The notes under the pieces are model-generated. The model had not been told where the DNA came from. It saw only the letters and a program-made list of their open reading frames with translations, and made no database searches. The translations under genes were made by a program, and so were the position numbers. From JAMOAW01 sp039908535 (lineage in GTDB: Bacteria; Pseudomonadota; Magnetococcia; Magnetococcales; JADFZT01), in NCBI GenBank assembly GCA_039908535.1, contig JAMOAW010000067.1:1-20140 (forward strand): DNA of 20,140 nt, read 5' to 3'. Each line of letters starts with the position of its first letter. Within the stretch, counting starts at the first letter, position 1. Below, one piece after another: positions 14,997 through 20,140 of the stretch.

Positions 14997-15758
14997 ATGG
15001 AAAATATCAGCCTTTTTGCCGCTCTTCTTGCCGGCCTACTCTCTTTTGTCTCTCCTTGTGTTTTGCCTTTGGTTCCAGCCTACATCAGCTTTATGACCGG
15101 GTTATCGGTAGACCAAATGCGTGCCGATGGCGCGGAAGGCAACCGGGGATCGATGTGGAAAATGGGGGTATACAGCCTCTTTTTTATTTTTGGTTTTTCA
15201 TTGGTATTTATTGCCTTGGGTGCCTCGGCGACCTATTTGGGAAAATTATTATTGTCGCAAATGGCGTTATTATCCAAGGTGGGTGGGGTTTTGATTGTAG
15301 TGTTTGGTTTGCATTATATGGGGCTGTTTCGAATTGGCCTTTTAAATATGGAGGCCCGTTTCTATCCCCAAAAACAAACCACCGGGCCCCAAAAAAAACC
15401 ACCGGGGGTTTGGGGAGCCTTTTTAATAGGCTTGGCCTTTGCCTTTGGCTGGACCCCTTGTGTTGGACCCATTTTGGCCGCCATTTTAGCCTTGGCAGGG
15501 GGACAAGGAACGGTTGGCGAAGGCATTCTCTTGTTGGCGGTCTATTCGGCTGGCTTGGGCATCCCCTTTTTATTGGCGGGTTTGGCGATCAATACTTTTT
15601 TCAGCTTTTTCGTAGGCATTCGCCAACATTTGCACAAAATAGAAAAGGTCTCCGGGATACTTTTGGTGGCAGTTGGGGGAATGATTCTTCTCGGTAATTT
15701 AAATCATTTGAGCATTTTACTGCTGGAGTGGTTTCCGAGTTTGGCGGGAATTGGATAA
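14997..15758 (+). CDS. ccdA: Cytochrome c biogenesis protein CcdA (DsbD-type thiol electron transporter)
   Basis: 253 residues with six predicted membrane spans. The family's two redox cysteines are present: C21 in SFVSPCVLPLVP (span 1) and C155 in AFGWTPCVGPIL (span 4), each followed by proline-bearing turns as expected. A hydrophilic loop (about residues 119-136, rich in Gln/Lys/Pro) separates the two halves. It moves electrons from cytosolic thioredoxin across the membrane to periplasmic thioredoxin-like proteins, most likely the TlpA-like protein two genes upstream. That supports cytochrome c maturation, hence CcoP. AAGGAA lies about 9 nt before ATG 14997. It is the last gene of the pckA-ubiD-tlpA-cutA-ccdA run, and repeat R6 follows the stop. 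Confidence 0.94.
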   Translation: MENISLFAALLAGLLSFVSPCVLPLVPAYISFMTGLSVDQMRADGAEGNRGSMWKMGVYSLFFIFGFSLVFIALGASATYLGKLLLSQMALLSKVGGVLIVVFGLHYMGLFRIGLLNMEARFYPQKQTTGPQKKPPGVWGAFLIGLAFAFGWTPCVGPILAAILALAGGQGTVGEGILLLAVYSAGLGIPFLLAGLAINTFFSFFVGIRQHLHKIEKVSGILLVAVGGMILLGNLNHLSILLLEWFPSLAGIG

Positions 15759-15770
15759 AAAAACAGAAGG

Positions 15771-15820
15771 AAAAAAGGGGTCTGGGGGATTGCCCCCAGG
15801 GTCTTAACTTTGCTTTTCTT
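15771..15820 (+). repeat. Partial type I repeat, copy R6, possible bidirectional terminator
   Basis: Only the left module of type I is present: A-run, GGGGT, the perfect 7-bp stem CTGGGGG-ATTG-CCCCCAG (15782-15799), then GGTCTTAACTTTGCTTTT. It lies between the convergent ends of ccdA and the ATP-grasp gene. The stem is preceded by A's and followed by T-rich sequence, so it could stop transcription from both sides. Confidence 0.75.
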
Positions 15821-15822
15821 TG

Positions 15823-16923
15823 TCATACCACCCGCACCGCAGCAAACCCATTGCCATGCAGACGAAAATTGGTGACCTGACCTTGGTAGAGACGTGCCGA
15901 AACCCCCAAAACTCTATTTTGATAAGCAAATAGCCTAAAATCAACTTTTAACTCTGTATTCTCCCCATCACAAAAGGTGGTCGAAGGGGAAACCATCTGT
16001 TGGACTAGGGTCAGTTCTGGTTCCAACGACAAAAAACGGGCGCGGCTCACCCCTTTGCCTAAAACAACCCCACGACTGCCAAAAGAGGTGACCGGTTTAA
16101 AAACCCAATGTTTGCGGTCTTGCCAAAGGGCCTCTCTATCCATCTGGGACAGAAGCCGAGTTTTAGGAATGGTGGCTTGCAGCAAATCGATATGGTGTGC
16201 TGCGATACCTAACTCGGCCAAAACATCGGGATCGCTCCATAAAATCATGCGTCGTTTATCGGCCAGTAGTCCATAGGCAAATGGATTCGGGGTAACACAA
16301 ACCGTCCCGGCCAAATAGGCCGCCCGCAAACCAACCAAGGCCTCAGACTCCAGATAAAAATCGCAATGCCGATTGTAGACAAGATCTACCCGTCGGCCTT
16401 CCAGAGAGACCCCTTGGGCATCCATACGCAACTGCTCTGGCTCCACCACCTCGGCATTTATCCCCTGCTGACGAAACAGATCCCGGAAGGCGAGCATTTC
16501 GGGATAGAGAAATTGTTGTTGAGGATTTTCATCCAAAATGGCGATCAAACCAGGAGTGCCCATTGTACCGTGACTGGCTAAGGTCATCTCCCGATGAAAG
16601 GCATGCAGCACTCGATTGCGATAAAAAGCATCCAAGCCCAAAGGGGCGTGGGCCAAATAGGCCAGCAGCCCCCCCCCTGCGTTGGTATTCACCTCTATCA
16701 ACTGTGCTCCTTGCGGACCCAGATGAAAATCATACCCCATCATCACCGCCGCATATCCAGGATCAAAACGGGCCACCTGAGGCAATAGATCCGCCACGGC
16801 GTGTCGATAGTTAGGCAATTGGGATAATTTAAATAACAGACGCAACAGACGGATCATCTGTTTCAGATGATCGCGTTGCAAAACCACCCCACACGGAGCC
16901 AAACCCACGCGCCATTCGGTCAT
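15823..16923 (-). CDS. ATP-grasp-like protein of unknown function (apparently permuted motif order)
   Basis: 366 residues from the second of two adjacent ATG codons (16923). An AAGGAG lies 5 nt from it but only 2 nt from the first ATG (16926), so the second is preferred. Residues below are counted from the first ATG. A metal-binding-like MGYDFHL...LIEVNTNAGG (E78, N80, N82) comes early. Next are NPFAYGLLADKRRMILWSD (about 214-232), HWVFKPVTSFGSRGV (Lys277, G-rich loop 281-286), hinge-like LVQQMV (307-312), and DFRLFAYQNRV with a closing TN (352-353). These resemble ATP-grasp nucleotide and Mg motifs. The E-x-N motif precedes the ATP lysine, as in circularly permuted or glutathionylspermidine-synthase-like members. 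The reaction would join a carboxylate to an amine or thiol, but the substrates are unknown. Translation is coupled to the MFS gene upstream (TGATG). Confidence 0.6.
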   Translation of the reverse strand: MTEWRVGLAPCGVVLQRDHLKQMIRLLRLLFKLSQLPNYRHAVADLLPQVARFDPGYAAVMMGYDFHLGPQGAQLIEVNTNAGGGLLAYLAHAPLGLDAFYRNRVLHAFHREMTLASHGTMGTPGLIAILDENPQQQFLYPEMLAFRDLFRQQGINAEVVEPEQLRMDAQGVSLEGRRVDLVYNRHCDFYLESEALVGLRAAYLAGTVCVTPNPFAYGLLADKRRMILWSDPDVLAELGIAAHHIDLLQATIPKTRLLSQMDREALWQDRKHWVFKPVTSFGSRGVVLGKGVSRARFLSLEPELTLVQQMVSPSTTFCDGENTELKVDFRLFAYQNRVLGVSARLYQGQVTNFRLHGNGFAAVRVV

Positions 16924-18062
16924 CATAACTCCTTTTCAACCCCTTGTAATTTTTGCGAAGCCCGCTGACAGGCCAACCAGCCCAACCCAGCCACAGCGGC
17001 CATAAGGCCAAACAACATTTTTGCGCCCAAGGTATCCATAAAAAATCCAGAGATCACCTGCCCAAATCCCCCGCCAATACCAAAAGAGAAGGCCGCATAC
17101 CAAGCCTGTGCCGAAGCGCGGGTGTGCAAGGTAGCCATGGCAAAGGTACGCCGAACCGCTGCCACATGAAAGGAGCCAAAGGTAAAGGCGTGCAGCATCT
17201 GACCAAAAATCAACACGGGCCACCAAAGGGTCACAGCGTAGAGCCCCCAACGCAATCCAGCCAAGGCAAAGGAGAGCGACAATACCCAAGCCACCCCAAA
17301 ATGGCCCAGCAAAAAGCGCGAATAGTACAAAAACACCACCTCCGAGACCACACCCAAGGCCCACAACAGGCCAATAGAGGTGCCGGAAAAGCCATGATTA
17401 TGCAAATGGAGGGAGAAAAAACCATAATAGGTGCCATGAGAAAACTGCATCAACAGGGTGGAGAGATAAAACCAACCGACGCCAGGGCGACGAAGTAACG
17501 TGCGCATCCCCCCCCCTGACCCCTTCTCTCTTTTCTGCATAGACGCCATATTTGGCAGCAATAAGGAGATAAACCCGGCTATAAAAAACAAAAAAAACAA
17601 AAAAATCGGCACCAATTGCCAACCAAAGCGATCGACCAACGGTCCCATGCCCATGGCCAACAGAATGAAACCGATAGAACCCCACAAGCGAATGCGGCCA
17701 TAATCCCCCCCATGTTTGGCGATGGTTTCCAGGGTGGTCACCTCCACCAAGGCCAACGGCCCAGCATGGAAAAAACTAAACAGCAGGGTAACCGTCAATA
17801 AAAAACTAAAACCCGTGCCCGTAAAAAACAGAGCGAATACCGCACAAGTCGCAAACGAAGTGATCACCGTCACCCAATGCCGTGACCCCTGATCGGCCCA
17901 TCGCCCCCACAGAGGTGCCCCCAACACCTTAATCCACATGGCCACCGCAGTTAAAAGACCAATCGACCAAGACTCTTGACCCAAATTTATCCAAACCCCC
18001 AATCCCGCAAAATAGCAGGCATAATAGCCTGCCAATGGAACAATAATTTTCCGAGTCGGCAT
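16923..18062 (-). CDS. MFS transporter, HcaT-like (MFS_1-like) family
   Basis: 379 residues from ATG 18062, with about 12 predicted membrane spans in two halves. The N-terminal pattern YYACYFAGLGVWI, followed by LGAPLWGRWADQGSRHW and the conserved GGDYGRIRLWGSIGFIL, is typical of the 3-phenylpropionate/HcaT-type MFS group. Proteins of this group are often annotated by homology only, so the substrate is unknown. The frame is open to a TTG at 18113, but the extra residues (MPAGPHVSRLP...) are encoded by the end of repeat R7 and are probably not translated. TAAGG sits close before ATG 18062. The stop overlaps the start of the ATP-grasp gene, implying that the transporter moves the substrate or product of that enzyme. 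Confidence 0.8.
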   Translation of the reverse strand: MPTRKIIVPLAGYYACYFAGLGVWINLGQESWSIGLLTAVAMWIKVLGAPLWGRWADQGSRHWVTVITSFATCAVFALFFTGTGFSFLLTVTLLFSFFHAGPLALVEVTTLETIAKHGGDYGRIRLWGSIGFILLAMGMGPLVDRFGWQLVPIFLFFLFFIAGFISLLLPNMASMQKREKGSGGGMRTLLRRPGVGWFYLSTLLMQFSHGTYYGFFSLHLHNHGFSGTSIGLLWALGVVSEVVFLYYSRFLLGHFGVAWVLSLSFALAGLRWGLYAVTLWWPVLIFGQMLHAFTFGSFHVAAVRRTFAMATLHTRASAQAWYAAFSFGIGGGFGQVISGFFMDTLGAKMLFGLMAAVAGLGWLACQRASQKLQGVEKEL

Positions 18063-18094
18063 CTGCCTTACACAATCCTTAGGTAGCCTTGAAA

Positions 18095-18240
18095 CATGAG
18101 GCCCTGCGGGCAAAAGATGAACATCAAAACCCTGGGGGGAGGATTCCCCCAGACCCCCTCTTTTTTTTTAAAGAATTAAAAGAAAAGGGTGGGGGGGATT
18201 GGGGGGCGGTTCTCCGCCCCCCAAGGTCTTCATTTCTTTT
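18095..18240 (-). repeat. Type II hairpin repeat, copy R7 (inverted)
   Basis: Read on the plus strand: CATGAG, GCCCTGCGGGC (18101-18111), ACATCAAAACCCTGGGGGG, CCCCCAGACCCCC, A/T bridge, a G4-like tract G3-T-G7-ATT-G6 (18187-18206), and the perfect 9-bp stem GGGGGGCGG/CCGCCCCCC with loop TTCT (18201-18222), then AAGGTCTT. It separates ubiA from the MFS gene on the minus strand. It is the most complete inverted copy. Confidence 0.87.
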
Positions 18241-18250
18241 AAATAGATCT

Positions 18251-19123
18251 TTATCGCAACGCAAAAGCAAAAAGAATCCACAATCCAGTCCATTTATTGC
18301 TCAAAAAAACCGCCAACAAAACCTCTCGCCCCCCCCTTCGAATGCGAAACAGTTGCCAAGCCATGTGCAGAGAGGCAATCGATAAAAACAGATAAAAAAA
18401 ACCATTCAACCCCAGTGCGTGGCCCACCCCTCCTAAAATCAATACCGTCGCCACATAAAGCACCGCCACCGCCAACAGGACATACCGCCCAAACAAGATA
18501 GCGGTGGATTTGACCCCGATTTTAAGATCGTCCTCGATATCCATCAGGGCATAAATCGTATCATAGCCAGCCGCCCAGGTCAGAGTGGCGGCGAATAACA
18601 TCCAGGCGGCCCAGGGGACGCCATCGGCCACGGCGGCCCAAGCCATCACCGCCCCCCAACCAAAAGCCGCCCCCATATAAAATTGCGGCAGTTGAATAAA
18701 TCGTTTGGTAAAAGGATAGCTCACCGCCAAAAAGGCCCCCACCAAAGAGAGTTGAATCACCAGCGGCTGGAGAAATAGGACCAACAAAAAAGCCAAGCCC
18801 AATAAAACAAACAACAACCGCCGTGCCACACCAGGGGTCACCCGGCCTGCAGCTAGGGGTCGATCACGGGTGCGTTCTACCAAGGGATCAAAATTGCGAT
18901 CGGCCAGATCGTTGGCCACACAACCAGCGGAACGCATCAAAAAGGTGCCAAAGGCAAAAATCCCCACCAATTTTAAATCAGGCCGCCCTGCGCTCGCCGC
19001 CGTCAATCCCCACAGTGAGGGCCACAAAAGCAACCAAGTGCCAATGGGTCGATCCACCCGCATCAGACGCAACAACTCCCGGCCCAATGGCCAGGGAAAA
19101 TGGTCAACAAACTGTTTCATCAT
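18251..19123 (-). CDS. ubiA: 4-hydroxybenzoate polyprenyltransferase
   Basis: 290 residues, standard for UbiA. It attaches the polyprenyl tail to 4-hydroxybenzoate at the inner membrane. Both Asp-rich sites are present: NDLADRNFD (N71, D72, D75, D79) in the first half and YDTIYALMDIEDDLKIGVKST (about residues 187-207) in the second. RTRDRPLAAGRV follows the first site, and MRVDRPIGTWLLLWPSLWGL opens the protein, as in proteobacterial UbiA. About eight to nine membrane spans are evident. Its start (ATG 19123, or the adjacent ATG 19120) lies within the end of ubiC, overlapping by 20 nt, so the two are translated together. Repeat R7 follows. Confidence 0.97.
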   Translation of the reverse strand: MMKQFVDHFPWPLGRELLRLMRVDRPIGTWLLLWPSLWGLTAASAGRPDLKLVGIFAFGTFLMRSAGCVANDLADRNFDPLVERTRDRPLAAGRVTPGVARRLLFVLLGLAFLLVLFLQPLVIQLSLVGAFLAVSYPFTKRFIQLPQFYMGAAFGWGAVMAWAAVADGVPWAAWMLFAATLTWAAGYDTIYALMDIEDDLKIGVKSTAILFGRYVLLAVAVLYVATVLILGGVGHALGLNGFFYLFLSIASLHMAWQLFRIRRGGREVLLAVFLSNKWTGLWILFAFALR

Positions 19124-19694
19124 GGTCGAAAACCAATATCTCTAAAATACGCGCCCAAGGGGCACCATTGACGGCAAAAAGAGAGCGACGACACCAAAAA
19201 ATGTGATCCAGAGCAAAATTCTCCCCTTGAAAAAAAGGGCCAGAGACCCGCGCTTTTGTCAGTTGCAAACGATGCCGACTCACCACCTCGTCACTCTCTT
19301 GAAACAAAGAACCCAAAGGAATTTGCCCCTGCTCCATGCCCGCCCGCACCGACTCCGACAAAAAATGTATCGCCACTTGTGATTGAGCAAAAATTTTTTT
19401 CTTGCCGTTCACCGTCAACCAAGCATTACGCAACAACACCTCTCCCGTTACCGGAAGTTGATGCTCCACCCCCCAAACCGGCGGATTCTCCTCCCATTGA
19501 GGCACAACCATCTGATTTTCCAATTGAATACCTACCGGTTTGCCCCAATATCGTTCCAGATAACGGGTCAAGGAGGTGGAACAGGCCAACAAAGAACGCA
19601 AATCCCCTGATGGTCCGTCTTCAAAACCATCAAAAAGATCTTCAGGTGCTTGCCAATTTTGCATCGGTTCAAAAATTATTTTTTTAGTTTCCAC
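19104..19694 (-). CDS. ubiC: Chorismate pyruvate-lyase
   Basis: 196 residues. UbiC cleaves chorismate to 4-hydroxybenzoate and pyruvate, the first committed ubiquinone step, in the cytosol. Recognisable features are LACSTSLTRYLER (the family's SLT-x-x-L), VLLRNAWLTVNGKKKIFAQS (counterpart of the REV-x-L...WVFA-x-T segment), GQIPLGSLFQ (L-G-x-x-PLG-x-LF) and RRSLFAVNG near the end. The sequence is diverged from E. coli UbiC, but the position directly before ubiA, with a 20-nt overlap, strongly supports the call. The start is GTG 19694 with AAGG about 8 nt upstream. ATG 19664 is an alternative lacking a ribosome site. Repeats R8-R10 fill the upstream region. Confidence 0.85.
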   Translation of the reverse strand: METKKIIFEPMQNWQAPEDLFDGFEDGPSGDLRSLLACSTSLTRYLERYWGKPVGIQLENQMVVPQWEENPPVWGVEHQLPVTGEVLLRNAWLTVNGKKKIFAQSQVAIHFLSESVRAGMEQGQIPLGSLFQESDEVVSRHRLQLTKARVSGPFFQGENFALDHIFWCRRSLFAVNGAPWARILEILVFDHDETVC

Positions 19695-19725
19695 GCTCTA
19701 CGCCTTGTGTGATCCGATCGAAATT

Positions 19726-19815
19726 GAACATGATGCTCCCCCAGAGTCCCTAAAAAAAAGGGTGGGGGGGATTGGGGGGCGGTTCTGTGCCCCCCAAGGT
19801 CTTAATTTTTTTTCC
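19726..19815 (-). repeat. Shortened type II repeat, copy R8
   Basis: GAACATGATG, then a remnant CTCCCCCAGAGTCCCT, A-run, G4-like tract G3-T-G7-ATT-G6 (19760-19779), GGGGGGC...GCCCCCC hairpin and AAGGTCTTAATTTTT. The GCCCTGCGGGC module and most of the second hairpin are missing. From the A-run to AAGGTCTTAATTTTT it is identical to R9. Confidence 0.82.
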
Positions 19816-19853
19816 AAAACATTTAATTTTAAGCAAGAGTCACCAATAATCCA

Positions 19854-19960
19854 GAACATGATGCCCTGCGGGCAAAAAATTTAAAAAAAAGGGTGGGGGG
19901 GATTGGGGGGCGGTTCTGTGCCCCCCAAGGTCTTAATTTTTATTTTTCCGATACATAAAT
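19854..19960 (-). repeat. Shortened type II repeat, copy R9
   Basis: GAACATGATGCCCTGCGGGC (hairpin 19863-19873), A-run joined directly to the G4-like tract (19891-19910), the GGGGGGC...GCCCCCC hairpin, AAGGTCTTAATTTTT, and the outer module TTTTTCCGATACATAAAT. That module is also at the outer edge of R2. The central GGGGGATTC hairpin is deleted. Confidence 0.84.
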
Positions 19961-20005
19961 TTTATCAGCAATAAAACTAGAATGGAGGAAGGCCTACCAA
20001 TTTAT

Positions 20006-20140
20006 GTAACCGTTCAGATAAAAAAAAAATCAAAAACAAGACCTTGGGGGATTGCATCCCCCAACCCCCCTGCTATTTGAAGAAAGCAAAACCGAATTCA
20101 AAAGCAAAGTCAAAAACAAAACCCTGGGGGCAATCCCCCA
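20006..20140 (-). repeat. Type I hairpin repeat, copy R10 (truncated by window end)
   Basis: Inverted relative to R1. Positions 20006-20115 match 27-133 exactly apart from a 10-versus-7 homopolymer run. Beyond the array it continues into the CCCTGGGGG-CAAT-CCCCCA hairpin and stops at the window edge. Only about one tandem unit is present. Confidence 0.87.

Larger units (their letters stand above)
19695..20140. other. Gene-free region upstream of ubiC filled with repeats
   Basis: 446 nt with no credible gene. It holds R8, R9 and R10 with short AT-rich spacers (19816-19853 and 19961-20005). The ubiC promoter must lie here if the gene has its own, but I could not identify a convincing -35/-10 pair on the minus strand. 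Confidence 0.7.

Noticed and set aside
14963..15697. 244-residue plus-strand ORF overlapping ccdA in another frame
   Set aside because: ccdA in the other frame has clear family motifs. This one is a Gly/Phe/Cys-rich shadow with no recognisable domain.
18089..18385. Plus-strand ORF of 98 residues across R7 and the end of ubiA
   Set aside because: It is repeat translation followed by antisense of ubiA.

Overview
The window looks like a piece of a proteobacterial chromosome, very probably one assembly contig. It carries a ubiquinone pathway (ubiC, ubiA, ubiD), cbb3 oxidase genes (ccoS, ccoP, ccoG, ccoH, ccoQ) and the pcm-nlpD pair, which together point to a respiring, microaerobic Gram-negative bacterium. 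Base composition is close to half G+C, with AT-rich intergenic stretches. The abundant G-run hairpin repeats remind me of Magnetococcales (magnetotactic cocci), but that is an impression. No magnetosome or 16S gene is present to prove it. I see no tRNA, rRNA, CRISPR array, transposase or phage gene.

Layout. 1-3014: a truncated repeat, a minus-strand flippase-like membrane protein, a repeat in the divergent promoter region, then two adjacent SAM methyltransferases on the plus strand. 3089-6696: cbb3 oxidase maturation and subunit genes, namely ccoS (+), ccoP (-) and the tight ccoG-ccoH-ccoQ operon (+). The catalytic subunits ccoN and ccoO and the copper pump ccoI are absent from the window. 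6697-7353: a repeat-filled gap with a terminator and a candidate promoter. 7354-10499: pcm-nlpD-pgi, with a 4-nt overlap and then a zero-gap junction. 10648-15758: pckA-ubiD-tlpA-cutA-ccdA, tightly spaced and probably one transcript. 15823-19694 (minus strand): ubiC-ubiA, a repeat, then an MFS transporter coupled to an ATP-grasp enzyme. 19695-20140: three repeats, the last cut off by the window end.

Working together: UbiC makes 4-hydroxybenzoate, UbiA prenylates it and UbiD decarboxylates it, feeding the quinone pool that a cbb3 chain uses. CcdA and the TlpA-like thioredoxin supply periplasmic reductant of the kind needed to mature c-type cytochromes such as CcoP. Pgi and PckA are gluconeogenic/glycolytic steps. 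Pcm and NlpD serve protein repair and cell-wall amidase control.

The most unusual content is a dispersed family of composite hairpin repeats: ten copies of two related types, about 1.2 kb or roughly 6% of the window. They occupy most gaps between transcription units, contain variable 6- or 12-bp tandem arrays and G-quadruplex-like tracts, and in places supply the ends of coding sequences. The two window ends are inverted copies of the same element. Other points worth a look are a tandem duplication of the C-terminal domain of UbiD and an apparently permuted ATP-grasp protein coupled to a transporter.
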